Shown here: in pieces, positions 43,000 to 54,710 of the stretch | Layout of the letters: every line of letters begins with the position of its first letter | How positions within the stretch are numbered: the first letter of the stretch is position 1 | The notes under the pieces: generated by a model | Databases searched by the model: none | Told to the model about the DNA's origin: nothing | The model's input: the letters and a program-made list of their open reading frames with translations, nothing else | Program-made: the position numbers and the translations under genes | Assembly: GCA_905221605.1 (NCBI GenBank) | Contig: CAJNDS010002124.1 | Coordinates: 780,921 to 844,920, forward strand | Source: Symbiodinium natans | Taxonomy: Eukaryota; Sar; Dinophyceae; Suessiales; Symbiodiniaceae | Length of the DNA: 64,000 bases | Reading direction: 5' to 3'

Positions 43000-43281
43000 A
43001 CAGCTCAACCACGGCGCCAGCTGGGCCAGCTGTGGGGTCGGTGACTCTGATGATTCTGCCAGTTAGGGTTTAGGGTTTAGGGTTTAGGGTTTAGGGTTTA
43101 GGGTTTAGGGTTTAGGGTTTAGGGTTTAGGGTTTAGGGTTTAGGGTTTAGGGTTTAGGGTTTAGGGTTTAGGGTTTAGGGTGACAAAGTTGACCAGGCTC
43201 AAGCTCAAGCTCAAATACGTCGACTGCCCGGCTGCCTCTACCAGGTCCAAGCTCCAGCGCGTGGAGGTCGTCAAGCTCTAA
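43000..43281 (+). CDS. Possible last exons of TerD copy A around a heptamer-only intron
   Basis: A frame after CACAG (LNHGASWASCGVGDSDDSA, about 43000-43061) meets an almost pure (TTTAGGG)n array (43062-43183). After the array the frame VTKLTRLKLKLKYVDC...QRVEVVKL runs to TAA at 43279-43281. If the array is an intron it consists of nothing but the repeat. No family is recognised for the tail; assignment to copy A rests on position. Confidence 0.4.
43062..43183 (+). repeat. Pure (TTTAGGG)n array between two exon-like frames
   Basis: About 17 uninterrupted heptamers with GT at its start (GTTAGGG) and TTTAG at its end. Both a donor and an acceptor can be drawn from the repeat, so the array could be a complete intron. 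Confidence 0.9.
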
Positions 43282-43821
43282 GGGGCCGCCGATGGCTGCA
43301 AAACTTGCAACGTGGTGCGCTCCGGTGGTTTTACAATCTATGTCCCCTGTGCCATTTTTTGGTTTGTATAAAACCCAAGAGGATATTTAGAGTATTGTCT
43401 TTATTGAGGTTCTATGGGGAGTATAGTAATTGCTCAAGATGTAAGCACTAAGTTGTCTACGGCTACCCCTATAAGCCTAAGCCCTGTCAACCCTTTCAAC
43501 CCTTTCAACCCCATAAACCCTACAAACCCTGTAAACCCGAGACCCCTATATACAAGCACTGCAAGCCTTACGCCCTAAACCCTCAACCCTAAACCCAAGC
43601 CCTGACAAAGCCCTATTAGCCTTAAAATCCTATAAACCCTATGCACCGAAACCCTCACCCTATACCCTTACAAGCCCTATAAACCCTCAGCCCCAAATGC
43701 CTAAACCCTAAACCCTAGCCCTAAACCCTAAACCCTAAACCCTAAACGCTAAACCCTAAACCCTAAACCCTAGCCCTAAACCCTAAACCCTTAGAAGCCC
43801 TCCTCAGCCACATCGATGCAG

Positions 43822-43857
43822 GTCGAGGAGCCTGCAGAGCACGGCGAGCACTTCCTG
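43822..43857 (+). CDS. Exon of unknown gene (EEPAEHGEHFL)
   Basis: After GATGCAG| the frame reads EEPAEHGEHFL and joins 45512 as HFL|DIIRRR. A 7-bp direct repeat GGACATC spans both splice sites; the donor is GA type. An ATG six bases before the acceptor (43816) would allow this to be a first exon instead. The intron of 1654 bp has TTTAGGG and CCCTAAA arms in standard order. Confidence 0.6.
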
Positions 43858-44321
43858 GACATCCTCGAGCCGACGATCGGGGAGCCTCCGCCGGGTTTAG
43901 GGTTTAGCGTTTAGGGTTTAGGGTTTAGGGGGTTTTGAGTTGTGTGTTTTGGGCGTTTTGTGGCTTTTCGGGTTTGTTGTCTTGTTCGGTGCTTTTCTTG
44001 GCTCAGGGGGTTAACGAAGTTCCCTGGGCCTTCAGGTAAACCCTAAAATGTCAGTCCTAAACCCTCCAGGGGCTGTAGGGTCATTGAGGCAAAACTTAAA
44101 CCTTAAAATCTAAGCGCGAAAACCCTAAAATCCTAAACCACAAACCCTAAGCCCCAAGAACCTAAAGCCGTGAACCCTGACTGTTTGGGCAATCTTGCAT
44201 CTGCCACCCGTCCCACCATCTCGCCTGGGGGTTCCGGGCTTCGGGCTTCGTTCGTACCGCTTTTGCCAGAAATCGGCTGAGCTGGTATAGGGGTCCGGGG
44301 TTTCGTGTGTAGGGTTGGTTT

Positions 44322-44920
44322 ATGTGGGTCCGCAACGCCGCACGGAACGCTCTGCGCGCACGTCACTGGGCGGTGGGCAAGACATTCTTTTGGTTTTGCA
44401 CTTCACGAGAACTTGTCAGATTCGGAGTCTGGACGTTTCCGTGCTTGATTGACGTTGGGAGTCCATCGAATACTGCGTCAAATACTGGAAGTTGGGCCAT
44501 CCCGAAGGACAAATGGCACGAAGGATCTTGGGGAGACTTAGAAAAAATCTTGCTAGCAACCATTCAGGCAGCACTTGCGAGCGACACGAACCGTGCCATG
44601 ACTTGTGACCTGTGTCATGAGTGGTGCTGTTGGTGCATGCTCCAGATGGCTTCTGGAGCGTGATCCAAGGCGCCCTCTGTTCTTGGAAGGCAAGCGTCTG
44701 TGTGTGCTGGCTTGGAACAGGTCTCAAAAGTTTCTGGACAGGTTGGAGCAGACACATTGTCACAAGTCCAGCAGCTACCCCCCCTCCCTCCCCCCGCCCC
44801 GCATGATCCCCCTGCCCACCTCAGGCAACATCAAGACCGCGACAGAGCTGTCCGTGTAATCGAAGCCCACATGCGGGCGAGCCTGCGCATCGGCACGAAG
44901 CCAATACGATGAATAACATG
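44322..44920 (+). other. Heptamer-free island inside the 43858-45511 intron
   Basis: About 700 bases without TTTAGGG. Frames such as DLEKILLATIQAALASD and LLERDPRRPLFLEGKRL look coding but are broken by stops and change frame. Perhaps a decayed inserted gene; not recognised. Confidence 0.3.
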
Positions 44921-45511
44921 CTACCCACCAGCTGTTCTCTCCAGATCAATCTGCGCAGCTGAAAGAACACATGAAGTATGCTTTTCTGCTACTGTAACAC
45001 AAAATAAGCGTGCAGTCGGTAAACGAGCCCTACAGGCCATCGGCCCATGGAAACCCACGCAACTTCACATTGAGCATGTTGGTACCAGACCGGTTTCAGG
45101 GTTTGGGGAGTCGGGCGTGTGAATTTTGATGCGCAGAATTTTGTTAGGGTTTGGGGTGCAGGGCATGCGAAAGTATGATGCGCAGAGTTTGATGCACTTT
45201 CGCCAAGAAAGTGCAACGAGACAACAAGAAGACTGAAACCCCGCCGTCAGCCCCATTAAACCTAAGCCTCAGACCCTAAATCCTCAGCCCTTAGCTCGTC
45301 CTTGAAGGGCTTTGGGGATGTAGTTGGGGGTGCATTCATGTCTGATTTGCCCAGAGACTCCAATATCCCAAGTCATAACCCCTAACTACGGTAAGGGATA
45401 CCAAGCCGTCTGGGTTGGGGGTTTACGGTTTAGGATTTACCCGAGACCTCAAAACCCTAAAACCCTAAATTTAGGGAAACCCTAAACCCTAAACCCTAAA
45501 CCCTACTCCAG

Positions 45512-45604
45512 GACATCATCCGACGCAGAATAGACAACGCGCCAAAGTACCAGCGGGTCACCTTCCAGATGAAGAAGGGCCGCTGGCCTGCGAGTTTGGG
45601 CATC
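45512..45604 (+). CDS. Exon of unknown gene (DIIRRRIDNAPKYQRVTF)
   Basis: Acceptor TCCAG|G, reading DIIRRRIDNAPKYQRVTF then QMKKGRWPASLG, and running into TTTAGGG. Clearly coding in character. It may be an N-terminal part of TerD copy B, which begins 3.7 kb downstream, but no join was established. Confidence 0.6.
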
Positions 45605-46261
45605 CGTTTAGGGTTTTGGGGTTTGGGGTTTAGGGTCTAGCCCTAAACCTTAAACCCAACCCTAAACCCTTAACCCCCAGCCCGCAAGTGGGCCCTCCTA
45701 GACCCACAATAACCCTCAGCCCCAAGCCCTAAACCCCAAACCCTATAAACCCCCAACCCATAAGCCCTAAACCCTAAACCCCAAGCCCGAACCCTCTGGT
45801 CGCTTTTCATCCGTTCGATGGGTTTAGGGTTGAGGAGTTTTGGGTTCAGGGGCTTATTGTTTCTGGTTCGGGGTTTAGGGTTGAGAGGGTTAGGATCCCG
45901 TATGAGCCAGGTTTTTGGGTTAGGGTTTCGGGTTGGGGGTTTCGGGTTTAGGATTTCCTCACATCCCGCGAAGCCTACCACCAGAGACCCCGAGAGCCCT
46001 TGAAGCCAATGAAGTTGTCGCTTGCATCGGAACCCACATCTGGGTGACAACCCGTGGAGACGCTGCCGAAACCCTATATACACCCGGGGACCCGAGGCCC
46101 CAAACCCTAAACCCTCAACCCTCAACCCTAATTCCTAAGCACGAAACTCTCACCCTCAGGCTGTACTTATACTAATACGACCGGACACGCGCCAAGAAGC
46201 AGTTTGACATTGCCGCAAGACCAAACCTGAACCTACACCCTACATCGCATAAACCCTATAC

Positions 46262-46412
46262 AAGGAGGAGACCTCCTCCCATCCGAACAAGAGTTAAGGG
46301 ATTTGGAACCTAAGTCAGGCTTCTAACGTAAGGCTTCTAACCCAATGTAGGGTCCTCATATTATGACTCTAATTACAACCAGGGGGGGGGGTGCCTTCTT
46401 GTAAGCCCTACG
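46262..46412. mobile_element. CCTTATAACTCTACTTATAA family, copy 5
   Basis: Begins AGGAGGAGACCTCC and ends GGTGCCTTCTTGTAAG, containing GTTAAGGGATTTGGAACCTA. More diverged than the others. Confidence 0.7.
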
Positions 46413-46456
46413 TGGAACTGACCCTACGCACACGCCAGTCTCGTGACTGCCTTCAG

Positions 46457-46517
46457 GTGCTGCCGTCGACCTTCCAAAGAATGCCTTGAAGAGGCCACGA
46501 CTGTCTGAGCCGCCCTC
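46457..46517 (+). CDS. Exon-like island AAVDLPKNALKRPRLSE
   Basis: After TTCAG| the frame reads AAVDLPKNALKRPRLSE, with a KRPR nuclear-localisation-like stretch. It is followed, unusually, by CCCTAAA rather than TTTAGGG. Membership unknown. Confidence 0.4.
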
Positions 46518-46519
46518 GG

Positions 46520-49339
46520 CCCTCGGCCCCGCTCCCCCTAAACCCTAAACCCTAAACCCTAAGCCCTAAGCCCTAAGCCCTAAACCCTAAACCCTAAACC
46601 CTAAACCCTAACCCCTAACCCCTAACCCCTAACCCCTAAACCCCAAGCCGAGCCTGAAGCCCGAAAGCTCTTACCCCTAAACCGATCAGGTCACCAAGCC
46701 CTCATTCTCTCAACTCCCAAGTCACCAACAGGGTTTTAGGTTGTGGGTTTAGGGTTTAGGGTTTAGGGTTTAGGGGTTACGGTTTAGGGTTCCTAAACCC
46801 TAAACCTTAAACCCTAAACCCTAAACCTCGGTCAGTGCTTGGGATTCTGCCGATGTTGCCCTTGGTGATTGCGGTTTGGATAGGAGGACCTTGCGTAGGA
46901 CACTTTTTGCAGAGGGCTCAACGGATCTTATCTCATGTAGGAGCATCGTTGCACAGGGTTTAGAGGGCAAAGCGAGGTTATCTCTACGGTTTGTAGGAAT
47001 TGGGGTTCTGTGTGTTCTGTGTCAGTGGAAGGGCATAGGCTCAGGGTTCTAGGTTTCAGGACTCAGCATGCCACGTCTTCAGCAAGAAAGACCGGGGGGG
47101 GGGGGGGTTGATCAGGATGGGACATTACGCTATAGTCAGTTCCTTAGTGAATGGGCTGAACCCTGCTTTTTTTCCCAATTCTTAATGCTTAAACTACATA
47201 TTACTTTTGGATTTCAGTCTTTCCCTAAACCATGTAGAGTCGGGCTTGCGGCTTCAAAGCTTTGTGTATGCAGGGTTTTGTGGATTAGCCCTATTTAAGC
47301 CCTAAGCCCTACACCCTGCCTTGCGCGGCGTATACAGTTGGGAAGAGTATGGAACCACAGACGGGGTTCCACACACGTTGCTAGGGCGATTTGTCCCTTT
47401 GAGCAATTTGTGTTTGAGGGCGGGTGGGAGTGGGTGGGCAACCCAGAAACCTAGACTTTAACATACCTTAACCTCCTAAGCCTTACGCCCGAATAATTGT
47501 CAACTTCCTAAACCTTGAACCCTCAACTTCAATCCCTACGTACTCCCTATCCCCTAAACCAAACAGTAAACCCGAACTCCTGAACTTAACATAATCTGTC
47601 CCTGATAAGACTGGGTTTTGCTGAAATAATACATAATCAGTTGTTTTTGCAGATATGTTTCAGATTCGGCCCCGGGCCAGCTTCAAACAACTTTCAGAAA
47701 AATCAATCGCGGGTTTTGCTCTTACACTTGACTCTGAGGTTCTTGGACTTGGACGTATTTTTTCTGTGGGTTTTGCTGTATTTTTTTTTTGCGATTTGTT
47801 CTGATGTTTCCGATTTTTCGAATTTCTCTTGATTGGTTTCTGGCTTGTTTTCTGGTTTTCTTCGTGGCTTGAATATCCGCGGGAGTGAATCTTTTTTGAA
47901 TGTTTTTTCTAGGCTTTTAATGTTTTGTGGTTTCCCAAACATGACAGAGCACAGATCATCTTAACAGAGCCCTAAACCCTAAACCTCAAACGGCTCTTCA
48001 CCTGTCAGCCCCAGCGTACTCCCTGCACCCTAAACCCTAAACCCCAAATCCCAAACGGCTCTTCACCCTTGGCAGGCTGAACTTTTCGGTGATGGCCGTC
48101 ATCAAACCAAAGGTCGCTTTGCTGGAGAGTTTAGGGTTTGGGATTCAGGGTTTGGGGTTTGGGGTTTAGGGTTTAGGGTTTAGGGTTTAGGGTTCAGGAC
48201 AAAACTTTGGGATCCCTGTTTGGGTCATTGTTATATGGCTGCCGCGCTATCTCGGGCACCCGAAAGTGGACCCTAAGTTGGTACTTAGAATGGTATAGGG
48301 AACTTCTAGCCAGGGTTACGGGTTTAGGGTTTCAGCTTGGGGGTTTAGGTTTTAGGGCACTTGCCAGACGGATACCCCTACATCATCAGTAGGGTTGTAA
48401 GTTGTAAGTACACTATTTACATAGCCAAAGCCTGGCTTATGAGCCATATCTTCATGGGGAAGGTTTCAGTGTAGTCGGGTGACGCTTTAATGAGGAAACG
48501 TGCGCGGCTTTCTGCGTAAGTGCGCCAACCCGGCCACACCTGCCTTCAAAGGAAGGAGCATGAGTTGCAGGTGCTCCGTCGCATCCATGGCCTGGCTCAG
48601 AGGATGCAGTGGGCTGGGCAGACACCGAGTTTCTGGACCTTGAAGAGAAAGCCATCCCTGCTACGAAGCCGAAGTGTGCGAGCTCAGTCCCCCCCATGTA
48701 TGGTTTCTGTTTGAAAGCCTCTGCTAGGATGCCCAGTAGACCCTTATTCCCTTTTTGGGGGGCTTAGGTTCCCTTATAAAACCCTTTAAGCAAAAAAAGG
48801 GCACCCTTTTTAAGCCTAGGTTACTGGGCAGCCTAGTCTGGGGGGGCGGAAGGCATGTTCCTTCTCGAGACAGAGGCGGTTCGTGAGGACTGCCCGAGTT
48901 CACGGGCAGCTGGGGCCCACGCTTTGCCAGCGCCCGTTTTTGTTGAAGGCCATCGAGGACCTCCGCAATGCCTATAAGTATTGGGTTTACGGATGAATGG
49001 TTTCAGGGCTAAAGGGTTTAAGAGCTACAGGGTTTTATGGGCTTGAGGGGGTTGAAGGCTCTAGTTTTTTTGGGGAGGCTTGGGGGTCCCAAAACCCCAA
49101 ACCCTGAACCCCAGACCCTAGCTTCAAGCGTTCTGGCTCAGGGTCCGGGCCCACCAAGGTTGCATGTTGATCGATTTCCTGCCCTCAAAGCAAAGTTCCG
49201 AACATCCGGAGATTTAGGGTTTGAGGTTCAGGGTTTAGGCTTTAGGGTTTAGGTCTAGGGTCTAGGGTTTAGGTGTAGGGTTTAGGGTTTCGGATTTAGG
49301 GTTTCGGGACCCCAAGCCCTGAAGCCTAAACCCGCCGAG
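46520..49339. other. Interval between unknown exons and TerD copy B
   Basis: Contains CCCTAAA clusters (46535-46640), a T-rich block (47640-47940), a foldback element at 48725-48838 and a weak exon-like piece at 48551-48615 (EHELQVLRRIHGLAQRMQW). Nothing else recognised. Confidence 0.35.
48725..48838. mobile_element. GCCCAGT..AAAAAAAGGGCACCC family, second copy
   Basis: AGGATGCCCAGTAGACCC at the left pairs with GGTTACTGGGCAGCCT at the right; the centre has GGTTCCCTTATAAAACCC. Confidence 0.8.
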
Positions 49340-49387
49340 GTCCGCAAAGAGATCGACCTGGATGTGTCGGCCGTTTTTACAGACAAG
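49340..49387 (+). CDS. TerD copy B, exon 1 recognised (EIDLDVSAVFTDK)
   Basis: Sixteen codons after GCCGAG|, phase 0, reading VRKEIDLDVSAVFTDK. The (F/I)DLDxSAxxxD motif is the first calcium-binding strand of TerD domains. The donor is GC. AGGCCGG is shared with the next acceptor, a 7-bp direct repeat across an 876-bp intron with both heptamer arms. Confidence 0.85.
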
Positions 49388-50263
49388 GCCGGGTGCCAGG
49401 GTTTAGGGTTTAGGGTTTAGGGTTGAGGGTTTAGGGTTTAGGGTTTAGGGTTTAGGGTTTAGGGTTAGGGTTCCAAGCTTGGGGCTTTACAAGCTTGCGT
49501 CGGGCCGGGTTGCCAGGACAATCCGGTTTAGACAAGAGCACCGCCGGGCCTGACTGGCAATGGCAGCGTCCTAGGTACTGGCACCCTAAACCCTAAACCC
49601 TAAACCCTAAACCCTCAACCCTAAACCCTAAACCCTAAACCCCAAACCCCAAACCCTAAACCCTAAACCCTAAAACCTAAACCCCATCCCCTGTGTTAAG
49701 ACCGTGTGCCGAGAGTCCACAGATCTTTAGGGGTTATTGCTGGGCTGTCTTTTCAAGGGCCCAAGGAGCGAGGGATGTTCCGATGAAAGCGGCGTCATAC
49801 CTGTTCTAAGCCCTAGACACAGGGACTGAGGCACTTTGCATCACCCGACACATCCGTGTTGTCCCTTAGTTTGGTCCCTTACCTTCTGTAATGGGTTGTT
49901 GCATAGTGTGGATAAGGGGTACATAAGGGGGTCCCGTTTAAGGGCCCATATGAAGGGAACATGTACCTACCCTAAGAAAGTCATCGGGGCTTAGGCAAGT
50001 CGTGATACTAGTCATAAAACCCTACTCCTCACAAAGGCAGGCTGATTCAAGATCCTTCTAAACACTGGGTGAAGATCCTCTAATCGTCACCAACTTTAAC
50101 CCTAAACCCTAGACCCAAACGACAGGCCCTCAACCCTAAACCCTAAACTCGATACCCGAAACCTTAGAATTAGAAACCCTAAACCCGGAATCCTGAACCC
50201 TAAACCCTAAACCCTAAATCCTGCACCCTAAACCCTAGAACCTCCGCCTTGCGCGCCCAAGAG

Positions 50264-50325
50264 GCCGGAAATGTTCTGGGAGTTTGTTGGCACGGAGAGC
50301 TCGAGAAGCCGACTGTCGAAGACAG
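50264..50325 (+). CDS. TerD copy B, exon 2 (AGNVLGVCWHGELEKP)
   Basis: Acceptor AGAG|G, reading AGNVLGVCWHGELEKPTVE; joined it gives FTDKAGNVLGVCW, as in TerD (DxxGxVLxxxWxGxL). The donor is uncertain: a GA at 50326 would keep phase 0. A poly-T/poly-G tract follows within 40 bases. Confidence 0.75.
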
Positions 50326-50344
50326 GGGGGCCTCTTTTTTTTTT

Positions 50345-50376
<32 letters not shown>

Positions 50377-50621
50377 TGGCGACTGAAAGTTTAGGGTTTA
50401 GGGTTTAGGGTTTCGGGTTTATTTGTTCCATCCGCAAAATGAATCGTAAAATGGTCCGGGGTGTGTTTGGCGGTGCCGTTTGAGGGTCAGGGCTCAGGGC
50501 CTGGGGGTGAAGTTGCGGTTCAGAGGGCCTAAACTAGGTCACCCTAAACCCTGCTTTCCTAAACCCTAAACCCGTGATTCACCTAGTCGTACCCAGCAGT
50601 TCTGGACATCTCCTCGGATCC

Positions 50622-50682
50622 GACCCAGAGGCGGGTTGCAGTTCACTACGCGAATTCCATCAACGACTACCTGACTCTTGGC
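50622..50682 (+). CDS. TerD copy B, exon 3 (VAVHYANSINDYLTLG)
   Basis: Reads RRVAVHYANSINDYLTLG, matching the DAVxYxN strand of TerD before the HSGD loop. The acceptor is CAG at 50618-50621 or an upstream one at 50604; the junction with the next exon falls around a shared CAC. Sequence after 50685 reads to a TGA and is taken as intron. Confidence 0.65.
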
Positions 50683-51059
50683 CACGCTAGCGCAGCTACA
50701 TGATCCGCCGACCTATACCTGACGGACCACCACGTGGGAGGAAAGCAGGACTCGCCCTGAACCCAAAAAACCCTAACCCTAAGTCCTAAGCCCTAAACCC
50801 TAAACTCAAACCTTACACCCTAGACCCTAAACCCTTATCCCTAAACCCCAAACCCCGTGCCCCAAGCCTTTAACCCGGTCACCAAAAGCCTCAAGGCCTC
50901 AGCCCTCATCCATTCGCCCCCCCTCAACGGCCCTAAACTTCTACACTTCTGAATTTCCTAGATCCCCTAAACCTCTGAACCCTAAGCCTAAACCCGAAAT
51001 CCCTAGCCCCCCAAAAAACAAAAAAACTCCACGCAAACAGCCCGAGGTGGGGTTTCCAG

Positions 51060-51122
51060 CACTCCGGCGACCGAGACAACGACGAGGACATGAATGTGGA
51101 CCTCCTGCAAGTGCCGACGCAG
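51060..51122 (+). CDS. TerD copy B, exon 4 (HSGDRDNDEDMNVDLLQVP)
   Basis: Twenty-one codons reading HSGDRDNDEDMNVDLLQVP then TQ. HSGDxxxxxxDxxxVDLxxVP is the diagnostic centre of the TerD domain, carrying the acidic metal-binding residues. The donor is GC; CAGG is shared with the next acceptor. Confidence 0.9.
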
Positions 51123-52552
51123 GCTCTCATTGTTGTTGAGGGTTGCTAGGGTTCTTTAGGGCTTTATTCTTTTTGTTTTGTTTTTTAGGGTTTTTAGGGT
51201 GTTTTGGGTTTTTAGTGTTCAGGGTAGGGTTGCTAGGGTTTTTTTAGGGCTTTAGGGCTTTTAGGGTGTTTTGGGTTTTTTAGTGTTCAGGGTTTAAGGT
51301 TTTAGGGTGTTTCGGGTTTAAGGAGTTGGGATGTTCGGGTTTAGGGTTTAGGGTTTTAGGCTGTGTAGTGTTCGGGGTTTAGGGGTTTAAGTGTTTAAGT
51401 TTAGCGTGTTCAAGGTTTAGGCGGGTTAGGGTTTTAGGGTGCTTGGGGTTTAGTGTGTCGGGGGTGATGGTTTTAGGGTGTTTAGGGTGTTGAGGGTTTA
51501 GAGGGGTTAGGGCTGTAGTGTGCTGAGGTTAAGGTATAGGTTTTTTTTTGAAACCGGGAGCAGAAGGGAGGTTTAGGGGATTTGGGGTTTGAGGTTTTGG
51601 TGGGCGTGACAAGCCCTAAACCCTAAACCCTAGACCCCCCGTGCATATTGAGGGCTCCGGCTCCAACAAAGATTCAATAGACCCTAAACCCTAAACCCTA
51701 AACCCTAGACTCCCCCCGCGACTTTCGCTCCCCCCCACCCCCTTTAGGGCATTTAGTGTGTTTGGGCTTTGGGTTTGAGGGCGTTTAGGATTGTAGGGTG
51801 TTTTGGGTTTTGGGGTGTTTAGGGTTTTAGGGTCTTAGGGTGTTTAGGGTTTAGGGTTTTAGGGTCTTAGGGTGTTTAGGGTTTTGGGTTTTAGGGTTTT
51901 AGGGTGTTTAGGGTTTAAGGTTTCGAGCTGCTGAGAGTGCTCGAGAATGGCTGCCGCCTGTGAGGTAGCGCGCATGTCGTTCTGACTAGACTCAAATGTA
52001 ATGCATAAGGGATCTTAGGAGGGACTCCAAGATAGGGTTTAGGGTTTAGGGTTTAGGGTTCAGGGTTTAGGGATCTACTAGCTTAAACAATCCCTGAATT
52101 TGTTGTATATCTAGTTTTGCTCATATGTCGCTGTGTGTCTATAGTGCTGATGTAGCAAAGTAACCTCACAATGACACACACACACACGCTCACTTCGTTG
52201 GATTGCCACGTAGGGGGTGTTGAGGTTGAGTGTTCAGCGGCTGTAGAGGCTTGGTTATTTGCGTAACATTGGTCCAAGAGCCAAGGCCGTAACATCTAAC
52301 CCCTATACCCTAAACTCTAAGCCCAGGGTTTAGGCATACAGTTTCGATTTCAGGGTGGAACATCATTAGCTTGGGCCTTGACACCACGCGTGCTCCTTGT
52401 AGGACAAGTAGGGTTCGGGGTCTAGGGTTAAGCCAACTTAGAACTCCAATAGCCCTTCATACTGAGTGCCCTGAGCCTTCAGATGTAGGCCGCCCGAAAC
52501 CCTAAACCCTAAACCCGCAACCCTAGGCAAGTACAAGATTGTGTCGTCACAG

Positions 52553-52600
52553 GTGCACCAGGCCTACATCATCGTGGACCTCGTCGCGCCGAACTACAAG
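52553..52600 (+). CDS. TerD copy B, exon 5 (VHQAYIIVDLVAPNYK)
   Basis: Sixteen codons, phase 0, reading VHQAYIIVDLVAPNYK, the hydrophobic strand after LxxVP in TerD. Acceptor ACAG|G, donor GAATTG (GA type). The preceding intron (1430 bp) ends with CCCTAAA about 40 bases before the acceptor. Confidence 0.88.
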
Positions 52601-52856
52601 GAATTGCTTAGTTTTCCAAACCCTTCAGGGTTTCGGGTTTGCGGGTAGGGTTTATGGTTTATAGAGTTTAACCCAAACAGAAGTTGATGTTTTTTGTTCC
52701 AGAGGTGCGGTGGTTGCTGCCGGCTTTCGGAATGTAATTAGGACTCTTCAATTTCAAGGTTCCGGTAGGTTGGGGGGGGTGGAGGGGGGGGGGGTGGGGG
52801 GGGGGGGGGTGAGGCCCTAAACCCTGAACCCTAAACCCTAAACCCTACATGTCCAG

Positions 52857-52925
52857 GAGGTAAGCTTCAATGACATCACCTACGCGTCGTGCATGGCGAA
52901 TGACCAGACTCCCGTCTGTCTTCAA
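52857..52925 (+). CDS. TerD copy B, exon 6 (EVSFNDITYASCMAND)
   Basis: Twenty-three codons, phase 0, reading EVSFNDITYASCMANDQTPV then CLQ. SFxDIxxA is the TerD segment after the PNY strand. Acceptor CCAG|G, donor GTCAAA. The preceding intron is only 256 bp yet has both arms. Confidence 0.88.
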
Positions 52926-53481
52926 GTCAAAGGGTTTTTCAGGGTACCTGGGTCCTTGGATCCAAGATGTAGGGTTTAGGGTTTAGGGTTTAGGGTTTCG
53001 GGTTTAGGGTGTCGATGCTAGAACTGGTCTAGGGTTCAGGGTTTCGGAAGGGCTTCAAGAAGTAAAGGAAAAGAGCCTCTCAACAGGGATGCTTCGTGGT
53101 ACGAGGGTGGCCTCGGGTATAACGTCCCAACTCTCCCTAAACCACCAGAAATTCTTGGTTTAGGGTTTAGGGTTTAGGGTTTAGGGTTTAGGGTTTAGGG
53201 TTTAGGGTTTAGGGTTTAGGGTTTCTAGGCCAAGGCATTCCCCTCAGCGCCCCCCCCCAAACCCTCAACCCTAAACGCTTGATGGCGTATAGGGTTCGGA
53301 CTTTAAGGGTTCAGGGTCAGGGTTGAGGGCGCCCTTTATGGTTGAGGGGTTAGAGTTTCGGGGTTCAGGGTTTAGGGTTTAGGGCGATTTTTTTTATATA
53401 ACGGTTTTGGGTGTAGGATTTTGGGTTTGTCGGGTTCAGCCCTCAGACCCTAACTACTTATTTCGCCTGAGGAACTGCAAG

Positions 53482-53522
53482 ACGCTAGCCAGCTTTACGC
53501 TGGAGAGCTGCCTTCTTGCACG
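53482..53522 (+). CDS. TerD copy B, exon 7 (TLASFTLESCLLA)
   Basis: Forty-one bases, phase 0 to 2, reading TLASFTLESCLLA. This corresponds to ELARFxL in TerD. Acceptor TGCAAG|A; CAAG is shared with the donor side, so a shifted reading (DASQLYAGELPSC) is also open; the TerD fit favours this one. Donor GAGCAG. Confidence 0.75.
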
Positions 53523-54599
53523 GAGCAGGGTGTTTTGAGGGTATTCAGTATTCGGGGTTTAGGGTTTGTAGGGTTTAGGGGTTAGGGCTGACAAGGCTGA
53601 AGGTTCAGGGTCTTAGGTCCCAGGGTATACACTTCCTAGGTCCCAAAGAACCCTCGACCCCCAATTCGAACGTCCTGAACCCCAAATCTGAAAACCTAAT
53701 CCCTGAACCCTAAACCCCAAACCCTAAACCCTAAACCCTAAACCCCACAGGCATGAGAACACTTGCCAACATAGGCGAAGCCCTTGCACGACTGGCCCTC
53801 TACTTAGCCTTATGCGAGACATGGGCAAACTTGCTATATGATCCCTGAACCCTAAAGCCTAAACCCTACAACCCCATAACCCCCCAACCCCATAACCCTA
53901 TAACCCCAAAAGCGTCACCGCGATGTCCCAGTTGTGGCCTTTAGGCTTTGTCGCGTTCTCATATACCCCAATATTCCAGATTCCTTTTCATAAAAACCCC
54001 CCAAACCCTGAACCCCAAAAACCCTAAAAGCCAACATTTGGGACCCCTAACCCTAAACCCCAACCCCTAATCCCCAAACCCCAAACGCTAAACCCTAAAA
54101 CCCTAAACCCCAAGGCCCCCCCTCCCCCCCTCCCCCCCAAAGCCCCAAAAGACCCGCAGGTGGCAAGGATCAGGGAAGCGATCTTCCCGGTCTGATCCTC
54201 TGCAAGCCGCCTCGCAGCAGCTGTAGGGTTTAGGGTTTAGGGTTTAGGGTTTAGGGTTTAGGGTTTAGGGTTTAGGGTTTAGGGTTTAGGGTTAAGGCTG
54301 TATAGGGGTTTAGGGTTCAGAGCTCCCGCTTTAGGGTCTAGAGTCTGTGGTTTAGGCTGCGGGGGGTTGAGGGCTTCGTATTTATTGGAGGCTTGCGAAG
54401 CTGTGGAGACTGAAGGTGTCAAGTCCGTCTTCCATGCTGGGGGAATCTTTTCTTGGCGGCGTAGGGTTTAGGTTTCAGGGTTTTCGGTATAGGGCTCAGG
54501 GCTCCTGGGTTTAGGGTTTTGTTGTCTTTCCGGCTGTAATGCCACAGACTCAACCATAAAGCCTACAGTAAGCCCGGTACCCCCTAAAACCCTAAACCC

Positions 54600-54710
54600 C
54601 GCAAGCCCTAAACCCTAAACCCTAAACCCTAAACCCTAAACCCTAAACCCTAAACCCTAAACCCTAAACCCTAAACCCTAAACCCTAAACCCTAAACCCT
54701 AAACCCTAAA
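54600..54710 (-). repeat. (CCCTAAA)n array, 3' arm before TerD copy B exon 8
   Basis: About 15 perfect heptamers ending just before the acceptor CCAAG at 54715. Confidence 0.95.

Noticed and set aside
54160-54222. Exon-like island VARIREAIFP in the TerD copy B region
   Set aside because: Exon 7 (to 53522) joins exon 8 (54716) directly as LLARLVRNSSKRW, which fits TerD without an extra exon.
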